Shown: positions 35,128 through 43,297, counted from the stretch's first letter. The stretch: 51,721 bases of DNA from Syntrophobacteraceae bacterium (GCA_013314815.1 JABUEY010000009.1:1-51721), one strand, 5' to 3'. Program-made: numbers and translations. The notes: generated from the sequence alone by a model not told the origin.

Positions 35128-35841
35128 CGCCTTCCTCCAGCATGGCCAGCGGTTCCGTCAAGCAACCTTTCCGCTGCTTCCTTCTGGTTGGTTCCGGGAG
35201 GAAACAGATATGGAATCAACCAAATTCGCAGCAATCTTGCAGGCAAACAGCAGGAAATAGAGAACTCCTCCCGGGCGGGGATCGCCGCAGGGAAAGCCGC
35301 TTTCTCCGCTCAATTCGTCCTCGATATGCGCGCCCAGTCCTTGCGGGCATGGGCTGACGCCTGGGCTGAACAGCCGGGATTATCCTTAGGAAAGATCGGC
35401 TTTCCACCTTGCAGTCCTTGATTCGTTTCCTTCGTTTCTTTCGAATGAGAATTTTTACACAACTTTTAAGGGAAGTGCTATGATACAGCATATATATGCC
35501 CAACGACGGGCATGTTGCACAGGGATGCAGTCCGTCGGGATGAGGCGGTTTTAGTTTTTCTTTGGGATGGTTGGCAGGATGGGAGGCAGGGGATGCTTCG
35601 GACTTCTGCGCTTCCAGTCGCGGGTGCGGAAACGGCCTGCGGCCGTCTTCGCATGACGGATCTCTTATGTGCAGCTTGCGGTCTGTATTTCTGGAGCTGC
35701 GGTATGACTCGCCTAGGTTCCGGAAGCCCCGGTTTTGTGGTTCGCCCGTGGAGAATGCCGATCGAGAGCATGAAGATTCTGCGGAGGATTCTGTTGCCTG
35801 TCCGATAGCCGGATAGAAGGCAAACGAGGGAGCAGCAGTCG
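35128..35841. other. Intergenic region between divergent genes
   Basis: These 714 bases separate the FecR/DUF6600 gene from the kinase gene. Overlapping open frames at 35512-35857 on both strands lack ribosome sites and family resemblance. A promoter candidate and an inverted repeat near 35454-35513 are listed separately. Confidence 0.5.
35454..35513 (+). promoter_or_regulatory. Promoter candidate with adjacent 6-6-6 inverted repeat
   Basis: TTACAC (35455-35460), an 18-base spacer and TATGAT (35479-35484) form a plausible sigma70 promoter. Just downstream, ATGCCC-AACGAC-GGGCAT (35496-35513) is a perfect 6-bp inverted repeat at or after the start of transcription, where a repressor could bind. 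The kinase ATG is 330 bases further on. Confidence 0.35.
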
Positions 35842-38637
35842 ATGCGTTTGCGCACAATCCTGGTTACTTTGGCCTGCCTGGCCTTTTTTGCCACTTCGGC
35901 CGGCGGGTATTTCTATTATTCGTCGCTGAAGGAATATGCGTACAGAGACGCGTGGAGCAGGTCCATTGCCAATGCCGAAGTGATCAGCGGCCGGCTGTCC
36001 TCCATGCTGGAGGAACAGTTGAAGTGCGCCAGGGCCATGGCCGGGCTGGAACCTCTCAGTAAGGCTCTCTTGTTCAGGAATCCCGAAAGCATCTTCCATG
36101 CAAACATGGTTCTCGACCATTTCAGGGATGCTCTGAACGTGGACGTCTGTTACCTCATGGATCTCGAAGGGAACACACTGGCCTCGAGCAACCGCCATGC
36201 GCGGGAAAGTTTCGTGGGGAAAAACTATGCGTTTCGTCCTTATTTTCAGGCGGCCAGGCAGGGCAATCCCGGAATCCACATGGCAGTGGGAGTGACTTCT
36301 CGGAAGCGTGGAGCCTATCTGAGCTATCCGGTGTATGCGCAGGGAGATCCGACTCCTGTGGGTGTTGCCGTCATCAAGGCTTCTATCGAGCATCTCGAAA
36401 GTGAGTTCGAAGACATTTATGAAGGCATTGTCCTTGTGACGGACGCGCAGGGGATGGTCTTTCTTTCGACTCGGCCGGGCTGGCTCTACCTGTCGTGCTG
36501 GAAGGAATCAACGGAAGTGGATCCGGTGAATTCAGCCATGGAGACGGGGGGGGCAGTTCCATCGGGGTGGACGGGCCTTCGAAGAAGAGGGGATCAGCAG
36601 GCCGTGGACATGTCGGGGATGGAATACCTGGTCCAGCAGATCCCGATCCAAAGGTATCCAGGCTGGAATGTGGTTTACCTCACCGATCTCGAATCCCTTT
36701 CGAAAAAGCTTTCCGATCCTCTGCTCCAGGTCACCGGGTACATTATAGCCACTCTTTGCCTGTTTGTCGGATTTGCGGTCCTGTTTCTCTATGACCGGGC
36801 AAGCTACGACATCTTTCGCCGTAAGAGCGCGGAAGATGCTTTGAAGGAGAACGAACGCAAATTCAGGATGCTGGTCGAAACGATGAACGAGGGGTTGTGC
36901 GGGTGCAATGAGTACGGCGGGATCACCTATGTGAACGAGAAGCTGTGCAGGATGCTGGAATATCCGAGGGAGGAGCTTGTTGGCCGCAGCCTTGCCGAAC
37001 TCTTCGATGAACCCAGCCGGTCCCTGATCGAGGATCGCATCCGCTCCGGCAGGTCCGGCGAAACCACAACCTGCGAGATAGAATACGCATGGAAGGACGG
37101 GCGTGGCCATGCGGCGATTGTCTCGGTGTCTCCGGTTCTTGATGAAACAGGGACGTTTGCCGGAGCCATTGCGGTCTTGACCGACATCACCGATCTGAAG
37201 AAGACCGAAAGGATGCTCAAGGTATCCGAGGAGAAGTACCGGCTGATCTTCGAACATTCTCCTTTGGGAATCATGCGCTTCGATCATGAGGGAATCATCA
37301 CCGACTGCAACGAAAAACTCGTGGAGATCTGCGGTTCGTCGAAGGAGGCGCTGATTGGTTTCAGTCTGTTCGATTCGGTGAAGGATCCGGATATGCAGAA
37401 GGCCATAAGGGAATGCATCACCGGAAGAGAGGGGCTTTATGAAGGCTGCTACGAGTCTGTGACGGGCGGGAAGACGACCCCCGTGAAGGTGAATTTCAGC
37501 CCGATCCTGACCGAAGACGGCACACGCCTCGGAGGAATGGGGCTTTTCGAAGATATAACTGAACGATGGAGGGCGCAAGAGGAGTTGAGGGCGTCGGAGG
37601 AACGCCTGAAGCTGCTTTTCGAATATGCTCCCGACGCCTACTATCTGACCGACCTTCATGGAAATATCGTGGACGGAAATCAGTCGGCTGAAGCGGTGAC
37701 GGGCTATGACCGCAAGGATCTTGTAGGACAGAATATTTTCGAGATGGATCTGCTCAGGTCCGACCAGGTGTTCAAGGCCTTGAACACCCTGAAAGCGAAC
37801 GCGAAAGGGCACCCGACGGGGCCGGACGAGTTCACTTTCTTTAGGAAGAACGGTGAAGCCATCATACTGGAAATCCGTTCTTTCCCAACCAGGATCGGGG
37901 ACCGCATGCTTGTCTTGAGCATCGCCAGGGATATCACTTCCAGGAAAAAAGCCGAAGAAGCACTCATTCAATCGGAAAAGAAACTCCGGCACCTGTCCGC
38001 CCGTCTGCTCAAGGCTGAAGAGGACGAGAGGAAAAGAATTTCCAGGGAACTTCACGACAGTATCGGGTCGTCTCTGACGGCCGTGAAGTTCTACGTGGAA
38101 CGCATGCTGCTTCAGACCCGGCCGGACAGTGTTTTTTTTCAGCCGCTTACGAATCTTGTTTCCGTGGTGGAACATGCCATCGAGGAGTCGCGGAGGATCA
38201 TGACCGACCTGCGTCCCTCGATGCTGGACGACCTCGGGATCGTGTCCACCCTGGACTGGTACTGCAGGGAATTCATGAAGATCCATTCCCACATCCACAT
38301 CGAGAAGCAGATCTATGTGGATGAGGAGGTCATTCCCGAGCCCTTGAAAATCGTGATTTTCCGAATTGTCCAGGAGGCTCTCAACAACGTCGCCAAGCAC
38401 AGCGGAGCGGAATACGTTGAACTGTCGGTGGTCAAAACCGGTGAGATCCTGGAACTGACTGTCGAGGACAACGGTACGGGCTTCCATGCGGGCAATGCCA
38501 TCAACGGAGACACGCACCTGAAAGGGTTGGGACTCACGAGCATGAAGGAGCGCGTGGAACTTTCACAAGGTCGTTTTGTGCTGGAATCGGCTCCCGGCAG
38601 GGGAACCACCATAAGGGTAAGCTGGCCGATCGGCTGA
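35842..38637 (+). CDS. Orphan membrane histidine kinase: Cache sensor, three PAS domains, HisKA_3
   Basis: The 931-residue protein starts at ATG 35842 behind GAGGGAG. Membrane helices at about 5-27 and 295-317 enclose a periplasmic double-Cache sensor like that of DctB (LDHFRDALNVDVCYLMDLEGNTLASS, then GKNYAFRPYFQAARQG, GAYLSYPVY). Three PAS domains follow (about 335-455, 460-580, 585-705), each ending with a PAC-like 'ITxxxxAE' linker. The HisKA_3 domain has His738 in RKRISRELHDSIGSSLTAVK, and the HATPase domain has DLRPSMLDDLGIVSTL, QEALNNVAKHSGA and VEDNGTGF. This is a NarX/LiaS-class kinase, whose partner is normally a LuxR-type regulator. None is adjacent, so it is an orphan. The Cache ligand is probably a small organic acid or amino acid. 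Confidence 0.9.
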   Translation: MRLRTILVTLACLAFFATSAGGYFYYSSLKEYAYRDAWSRSIANAEVISGRLSSMLEEQLKCARAMAGLEPLSKALLFRNPESIFHANMVLDHFRDALNVDVCYLMDLEGNTLASSNRHARESFVGKNYAFRPYFQAARQGNPGIHMAVGVTSRKRGAYLSYPVYAQGDPTPVGVAVIKASIEHLESEFEDIYEGIVLVTDAQGMVFLSTRPGWLYLSCWKESTEVDPVNSAMETGGAVPSGWTGLRRRGDQQAVDMSGMEYLVQQIPIQRYPGWNVVYLTDLESLSKKLSDPLLQVTGYIIATLCLFVGFAVLFLYDRASYDIFRRKSAEDALKENERKFRMLVETMNEGLCGCNEYGGITYVNEKLCRMLEYPREELVGRSLAELFDEPSRSLIEDRIRSGRSGETTTCEIEYAWKDGRGHAAIVSVSPVLDETGTFAGAIAVLTDITDLKKTERMLKVSEEKYRLIFEHSPLGIMRFDHEGIITDCNEKLVEICGSSKEALIGFSLFDSVKDPDMQKAIRECITGREGLYEGCYESVTGGKTTPVKVNFSPILTEDGTRLGGMGLFEDITERWRAQEELRASEERLKLLFEYAPDAYYLTDLHGNIVDGNQSAEAVTGYDRKDLVGQNIFEMDLLRSDQVFKALNTLKANAKGHPTGPDEFTFFRKNGEAIILEIRSFPTRIGDRMLVLSIARDITSRKKAEEALIQSEKKLRHLSARLLKAEEDERKRISRELHDSIGSSLTAVKFYVERMLLQTRPDSVFFQPLTNLVSVVEHAIEESRRIMTDLRPSMLDDLGIVSTLDWYCREFMKIHSHIHIEKQIYVDEEVIPEPLKIVIFRIVQEALNNVAKHSGAEYVELSVVKTGEILELTVEDNGTGFHAGNAINGDTHLKGLGLTSMKERVELSQGRFVLESAPGRGTTIRVSWPIG

Positions 38638-38834
38638 ATGCCGTCGGATTTATTCCCTGGGGCGCTGAGGCGGCTGGTTTCCACACAAGAACATTGCTTA
38701 TGATCGCAAATAGTGGCATTTTAAGCCAATAAAAATCCCCTGCAGCGCGGTCGATTCCACCGGTCCGCATGCCTGGCGGGCCCGCAGTCCCCTGCAGGAC
38801 TTTCGAAAGACTCTAAACAGGGAGGAATATCTGC

Positions 38835-39305
38835 ATGTCTCGAACGCTCCGACTCTTGCTCACAGGGGTTATTTGTGCGGTTTTTTTCGCAGGTCCAGGA
38901 TGGGCTGCTGAAGCTTCGCCGGACTTGTCCACTGCACCGACCTCCGTATCGCCCGCCGCTCCATCCGGACCCAGTGCGGAAATTCCAAAAACATTCCATG
39001 ACTTTGGAAAGATGTCCGAAGGAAAGGATTATGTCTACGACTTTGTCATCCGGAATACGGGAACGGCGGAACTGCAGATCAAGAAAGTCTTGCCCGGCTG
39101 AGGCAGTTCCGTCGCCTACTTCGACAAGGCGATCCCTCCCGGTGGCGAGGGAAGAATATCCATCCGTTTGAATCCAAAGACCTGCCATGGAGGCGGGCAG
39201 AAGTCGGCTCTTGTCCTTTCCAACGATCCCAGGAAATCCTATTTCACCCTCGTTGTACGTGGGGAGACGGACGCCGAACGGCCAATGGCCGCAAGCGACC
39301 GATAA
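38835..39305 (+). CDS. DUF1573-domain exported protein with in-frame TGA, probable selenoprotein
   Basis: The frame starts at ATG 38835 (GGAGG upstream), meets TGA at 39099-39101 (codon 89), and then stays open for 67 codons to TAA at 39303. Read through, it gives a 156-residue protein: signal peptide (about 1-24), a Pro/Ser linker, and a DUF1573 immunoglobulin-like domain. The domain shows TFHDFGKMSEGKDYVYDFVIRN before the TGA and AIPPGGEGRISIRLN, then LVLSNDPRKSYFTLVV, after it. In this family the strand ends in a conserved '.CGCT' motif; here the sequence is PG-[TGA]-GSS, so TGA stands at the first Cys. The second Cys is Ser. Another Cys lies at 117. Sec insertion is the best reading; a nonsense mutation of TGC is the alternative. 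Confidence 0.72.
39111..39152 (+). promoter_or_regulatory. Candidate bacterial SECIS hairpins downstream of the TGA
   Basis: Two stem-loops lie in the coding sequence after the TGA (39099-39101). The first is GTCGCC (39111-39116) with GGCGAT (39128-39133), 6 bp with one G-U pair and an 11-base loop. The second is TCCCTC (39133-39138) with GAGGGA (39147-39152), a perfect 6-bp stem with loop CCGGTGGC that contains G-G near its 5' part, as SelB-binding loops do. The second loop starts 37 bases after the TGA, at the far end of the range I recall for bacterial SECIS. The two share a base and would compete. Confidence 0.35.
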
Positions 39306-39389
39306 ACGCTGCGACTGCAATGCGAAAAGAATCCGTTCCGGAAAAGATGTGAGTGCAGGTGAATTCTCCAGAAGGGAGGCGGCGACTGG

Positions 39390-39584
39390 TCAGGAAATAT
39401 CATCTCCCGGGAAGCCGCTCCCCGATTCTGCTAACCTTTCGATGACGTCCATGACCGCTTCAGCCCTTGCCCTGGGTTCATCGTATCCTTTCCCGTACTG
39501 GTATTCCATAAACCTGTCTATCGTGTCGTCCAGAATCCTGGTCATCTCTTTCGCACTGAATGTATACCTCTTCGCACAATCCAT
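39390..39584 (-). CDS. Small acidic protein, unknown function
   Basis: Starting at ATG 39584 behind GATGAGGGAATC, the frame gives 64 residues: MDCAKRYTFSAKEMTRILDD, then TIDRFMEYQYGKGYDEPRAR, then AEAVMDVIERLAESGSG. It is predicted to be mostly helical and has a single Cys near the start. The frame is open further upstream, but that extension is Arg/Pro-rich and lacks a start signal. I do not recognise the family. It is antisense-neighbour to the DUF1573 gene (convergent, 84 bases apart). Confidence 0.5.
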   Translation of the reverse strand: MDCAKRYTFSAKEMTRILDDTIDRFMEYQYGKGYDEPRARAEAVMDVIERLAESGSGFPGDDIS

Positions 39585-39878
39585 GATTCCCTCATCCCTT
39601 TTTGTGTTGCTCGTTCCGTCGTCAGCCGGTGGACGGGTATCGTGAAACCGGTAAGCCGGCAGGCTGAGTAGCAGCGTTCCCGGCCACGATCCGAACCATA
39701 CGAATGTCTTTCGTTCAGGAGTACGTTGCAGAGAACCTGCACCCGGCATGAGTGCACGATACATATCGGCATATCTCTCCAGTTTATACAGACCCGAACG
39801 CTGTGAACGAACGGTTCTTCCTGCAGGGACGTCTCAGGCAATGGAAAGAGGTTCTTTCGGCGGATTTCCATGAGCCGT

Positions 39879-40226
39879 GGGCTCACAATGCAAACCCCGT
39901 ACAATTTGGAGAACACTGTCTTCGATGTGCCTGCAGGAGTTGCCCCGGACGTTGCCGCGATGGTAGGGGCGAAAGATTTTTTTGGCCCCTGCAGCCTGCC
40001 ATTGTCCGATTTTGAAACCACGTAATGGCAGGCAGACTCAACGGTACGCTGAACGTCGGTGTAACATCAAATCCAGTGCAGCGAGCATGGCATCACAAAC
40101 AGGGCGCGGTCGGAGGATGTACCAGGAAAGCTGCCGAATCCGCCGTCACCAGGGAAAAGCATTTCAGCACGAGAAAGAGCCTGGAGGACAAGATGGATAG
40201 AGCAAAGCAATCCCGGGTGGAGAGAT
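39879..40226 (+). pseudogene. Dispersed repeat copy C: GIY-YIG nuclease relic
   Basis: The copy starts at GGGCTCACAATG and matches copy B in reverse orientation to about 40162; it then continues with the AGAGCCTGGAGGACA block also seen in copy A. The hairpin is damaged here (AGGGGCGAAAGATTTTTTTG). The relic begins at ATG 40025 and reads MAGRLNGTLNVGVTSNPV, QRAWHHKQGAVGG, CTRKAAESAVTREKH. GIY-YIG proteins have about 15 residues (a 'YGVxxLVxYE' segment) between the FTRK and the xAIxREK parts; those are missing. The frame continues into a REP-like palindrome, giving a hybrid tail. Confidence 0.7.
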
Positions 40227-40252
40227 CCTCACAGCGCCATCTGCGCTCGGAC

Positions 40253-40285
40253 TGGATTCCCGTCTTTTGCGGGAATGACGATGTG
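40253..40285 (-). repeat. REP-like palindrome after the GIY-YIG relic
   Basis: GGATTCCCGTCTTTTGCGGGAATGACG contains TTCCCG-TCTTTTG-CGGGAA, a 6-bp stem. Read on the minus strand it is 'CGTCATTCCCGC...GGGAATCC', the same family as the repeat near 1775-1814. Confidence 0.65.
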
Positions 40286-40353
40286 ATGGCGAATAACGTT
40301 GCGTTGCCGAATGACATTTTGATGCTGTCGATCCTGTGCGTGAAGAGCACCGG

Positions 40354-40575
40354 ATGCATGAAGAGCATCGGAGTACTCGTTTGTTGGATGAACCTGAAAA
40401 AACGGAAATCCCAGGTGTTGGAGAAGACTGGTTTTCAAAGTTCAAGCGTCTTATCTTTGAGTGCGAAAGCGAATTGAATGTCATGGATGGCGGTGGTTGT
40501 CGTCGGGGAGTCCCGGTATGGACTGAAGAGGGCATTCAAATGAACGAAATGAAGATCTTGTTGAACGAGAGATGA
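40354..40575 (+). CDS. Possible small protein overlapping the next gene
   Basis: A frame open from about 40336 ends with TGA at 40573-40575, which overlaps the ATG of the reductase fusion (ATGA). From ATG 40354 it encodes 73 residues, mainly charged: HEEHRSTRLLDEPEKTEIPG, then VGEDWFSKFKRLIFECESEL, ending MNEMKILLNER. No good ribosome site is seen, and a 14-base direct repeat (TGAAGAGCACCGGA / TGAAGAGCATCGGA) lies at its start. The overlap suggests translational coupling, but the composition is not clearly coding. Confidence 0.3.
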   Translation: MHEEHRSTRLLDEPEKTEIPGVGEDWFSKFKRLIFECESELNVMDGGGCRRGVPVWTEEGIQMNEMKILLNER

Positions 40576-42269
40576 TCAATATGCCGGAAATGGAACCTTC
40601 GCGATCTGATGCCGGTGGTTTTCTGGGAACAGAAGTCGAGAAGCAGTTGAAAGCCGCTTTCGATGCGCTGCCTTTCGATATTCCTGTTTATCTTTTCACT
40701 CGAAAAGGGGAGGGCGACGCGATGGATCGTGCCGCGCGGAGCCTTGCCGGTGTTTTCCAGAAGTTGAGCAGTCGAATCAGGTTGAGGGAGTTGGATGTCG
40801 GCGACCGGGAGGGGAACAGGCTCAAGATATCCAGTTCACCCACCTTTGTGTTCGGCCCCGAGCGATACTCGATCAAGTACCTGGGAGTCCCCTTCGGCGA
40901 GGAGGGGAAGACTCTTGTGGGTGCCCTGCTCCTGTTGGGGCTGGGATCTTCCGGCCTGGGCGAAGAGTCACTGAAAATCATGAAAAGGCTCGATTCCAGG
41001 AGGGAAATCAAGGTCTTTGTGAGCCCTACCTGCCCGTACTGCCCGGAACAGGCCATCCATGCCATAAAGGCTGCCATGGAAAGACCGGACCTGGTATCCC
41101 TTGAGATCATCGACATACAGTCGAACCCTGAAATCGCGGACCGGTATTCCGCGTTCAGTGTTCCCCAGGTCTATGCCAACGATATCCTTATTGCACAGGG
41201 AGCTCAGCCGGAGGAGTTGTTCATTCTTTCCCTCGTGAAGCTCGAGCCGCAGACGGTTTTCATCCCGGAAAGCGACGCGGAAGTGGTGGAAACCGATGTG
41301 GTGATCGTTGGAGGAGGTCCCGCCGGTCTGACTGCGGGGATCTATGCCGTCCGGAGCGGGCTGAAGACCGTGGTCGTGGAGCGTGGAGCCCTGGGCGGGC
41401 AGGTCGCCACAACGCCCATCGTGGAAAACTATCCCGGCTTTACCCGTGTTCCGGGGAAGACCCTGGTCGACATCCTGGTCAGCCATGCTCTGGAATACGT
41501 GCAGATTTTTCCTGGAGAAGAAGTGGTGGATATCAGGTTCGGCGATACGATGGAGGTGTTGACAAGCAGGAGAAGGTTCGTTGCCAGGGCGGTCATTCTG
41601 GCTACGGGAGCCCGTTACAGGCACCTGGACGTTCCCGGGGAAATGCGGCTGGCCGGGCGGGGAGTCAGTTATTGCGCCACGTGTGACGGACCTCTTTTCA
41701 GGGGAAAGCGGGTGATTGTGGTGGGTGGAGGAAACAGTGCCACAACGGAAGCGCTTTATCTGCATAACATCGGGGTCGACGTCACCATCGTCCACAGGAG
41801 AGACACTCTGCGTGCCCAGGAACACCTGGTCAGGAGTGTCCAGGACAGCGGGATTCCGGTTCTGTGGAACACGGAGGTGAGGGAGATCAGGGGAGTGGAG
41901 AAGGTGAAGGAAGTGTCTGTGTACAACAATCGCACCGGGGAAACCTCATCTCTGCCCGTAGACGGCGTATTCATTGCGGTCGGATATGTCCCGACAGTGG
42001 ATCTGGCGCGGAAGATAGGAGTAGAGTTGACGCCGGACGGGTTCATCAGGCACGACAGTCGCCATCGTACGAACATCCCGGGAGTGTATTCTGCGGGGGA
42101 TGTCGAGGGGGGATACAAGCAGATCGTCACGGCCATGGGCCAGGGTACGGAGGCGGCCCTGTCCGTGTTCGAAGACCTGCGAAACCCTTACTGGCTCGAT
42201 GAAGATGGATGGGTCGGGAGCCTGGTGATAAAGAAACGGGGCAATGATCTTTCATCGAGGGGGGCTTGA
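40572..42269 (+). CDS. Glutaredoxin-like/thioredoxin reductase fusion flavoprotein
   Basis: The 565-residue protein starts at ATG 40572 or 40581. Residues 1-230 are two thioredoxin-fold repeats like AhpF N-domain or archaeal protein disulfide oxidoreductase. The first repeat has lost its CxxC (SSSPTFVFG), and the second keeps VSPTCPYCPEQA. Residues 240-555 are a thioredoxin reductase with FAD motif DVVIVGGGPAGLTAGIYAVR, active-site VSYCATCDGPLF, NADPH motif VIVVGGGNSATTEALYL and C-terminal VYSAGDVEGGYKQIVTAMGQG. It moves electrons from NAD(P)H through FAD to the CPYC site and then to a partner. A peroxiredoxin is not adjacent. The nearest redox candidate is the DUF1573 gene 1.3 kb upstream. 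Confidence 0.9.
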   Translation: MINMPEMEPSRSDAGGFLGTEVEKQLKAAFDALPFDIPVYLFTRKGEGDAMDRAARSLAGVFQKLSSRIRLRELDVGDREGNRLKISSSPTFVFGPERYSIKYLGVPFGEEGKTLVGALLLLGLGSSGLGEESLKIMKRLDSRREIKVFVSPTCPYCPEQAIHAIKAAMERPDLVSLEIIDIQSNPEIADRYSAFSVPQVYANDILIAQGAQPEELFILSLVKLEPQTVFIPESDAEVVETDVVIVGGGPAGLTAGIYAVRSGLKTVVVERGALGGQVATTPIVENYPGFTRVPGKTLVDILVSHALEYVQIFPGEEVVDIRFGDTMEVLTSRRRFVARAVILATGARYRHLDVPGEMRLAGRGVSYCATCDGPLFRGKRVIVVGGGNSATTEALYLHNIGVDVTIVHRRDTLRAQEHLVRSVQDSGIPVLWNTEVREIRGVEKVKEVSVYNNRTGETSSLPVDGVFIAVGYVPTVDLARKIGVELTPDGFIRHDSRHRTNIPGVYSAGDVEGGYKQIVTAMGQGTEAALSVFEDLRNPYWLDEDGWVGSLVIKKRGNDLSSRGA

Positions 42270-42315
42270 CGAACGGGTTATTATTATATCGGAAAGAACA
42301 GCTCTTTCCTCCTCG

Positions 42316-42352
42316 GAGAGAGTCAGGCCCCCTCCTCCTTCCTGGCTCTCTC
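42316..42352 (+). terminator. Long hairpin after the reductase fusion
   Basis: GAGAGAGTCAGG (42316-42327) pairs with CCTGGCTCTCTC (42341-42352) over 12 positions with one G-U pair and a 13-base loop. It lies 46 bases after the stop. A T run is poor (TTCCACATTC), so it may end transcription weakly or protect the 3' end. Confidence 0.55.
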
Positions 42353-42618
42353 TTCCACATTCTCCCCGAGTACCGCGGCACACTCATGCACCAAATACTG
42401 TTATTTCAGACTCCAAATACTGCGTTTACCTGATACCCCGTCTCTGCGTTTCGGATATTATGATCACGTGTTAAGGGATGAAAACATTCAGTGCTGCCTG
42501 ATACCTGTCTTGGAAACTCCGCCTGTGGTCGTTGTCTGTATCCCTCTGTATCCCGCGCGATTGAGGGTTTCAGTGCACTGCACGGTGCCGGTATCCTGCC
42601 GGAAAGAAGAGGACCCGG

Positions 42619-43182
42619 ATGGCTTCCTGGAAAAGCAAGGGCGCCTTGAAAAGCATGATTGAGAAGAACAACCCCCGAGGGCAACGCGATTCAAAGCGTG
42701 ACGGGTATAAATTCGACCGCCGTCTTCGAGATGCGTTGTCTCCGGACAGCGGGACGGACGCCGGATCGCGCTGGGAGATCATATCGGCCTACATCAATGT
42801 GCTGGAAAACTGTGTATCGCCGGTCGAAAACGAGTCCCTCCTGCCGTTTTCCAAGGATGTCATCCGCCGGGCCATTTACGAAGAGCTTACAGTCAACCCG
42901 GATAGTGAGTACAGAGGGCATCTCGAAATAGCGTTTGCACGCCTGGAGTCGTTTCTGCCTTACGATGAATTCAAGGTCATCCGGGAATTCAAGGTCGTCA
43001 GTTCAGTTGCGTTGAGAATGGCGGGGACAGGGGACCCTGCGGATATACTGGCCTCGGCTCGGATTTTGAAAGAGGCAAAGGGGGAGCGAGCGGTCAAGAT
43101 CCAGGAGAAGGTATCGAAAAGAATGAGGAAGAGGCTGGCGCAGATCCAGGGTGTGGGAGGGGCCGCCTTGCTACCCACATGA
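42619..43182 (+). CDS. Conserved-looking hypothetical protein, helical
   Basis: The 187-residue protein starts at ATG 42619 with AGAGGA upstream. It has no signal peptide or membrane helix. The N-terminal 45 residues are basic and polar; the rest looks alpha-helical (WEIISAYINVLENCVSPVEN, ESLLPFSKDVIRRAIYEELT, then EIAFARLESFLPYDEFKVIR). The C-terminus is Lys/Arg-rich. I do not recognise the family. It is convergent with recJ, 115 bases apart. Confidence 0.6.
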   Translation: MASWKSKGALKSMIEKNNPRGQRDSKRDGYKFDRRLRDALSPDSGTDAGSRWEIISAYINVLENCVSPVENESLLPFSKDVIRRAIYEELTVNPDSEYRGHLEIAFARLESFLPYDEFKVIREFKVVSSVALRMAGTGDPADILASARILKEAKGERAVKIQEKVSKRMRKRLAQIQGVGGAALLPT

Positions 43183-43297
43183 CCGTTTCGGGGCGGCAGG
43201 GCCCTGCGGCCTTTTCGTCCTGCGCCGGTTGCCGGAAACGTCAATACATAGATCCATCAAACGGGCTGGTCCTGCCCACGAGAAAAGCGGCTGGCAT

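Noticed and set aside
35512-35808. 98-codon plus-strand frame before the orphan kinase
   Set aside because: It overlaps other frames on both strands, has no start signal, and its Cys are scattered rather than in a motif.
36532-38517. Long minus-strand open frame (661 codons) opposite the histidine kinase
   Set aside because: It is antisense to a gene with full Cache, PAS and kinase motifs and shows no family resemblance.
39099-39101. Reading the DUF1573 gene as a simple truncated 88-residue protein
   Set aside because: The family domain continues in frame after the TGA with no other damage and TGA sits at a conserved Cys, so read-through as Sec is more likely; a recent nonsense mutation stays possible.
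39111-39133. The first hairpin after the TGA as the SECIS element
   Set aside because: Its position is good, but its 11-base loop begins with UA and lacks the early G of bacterial SECIS loops; I kept it only as one of two candidates.
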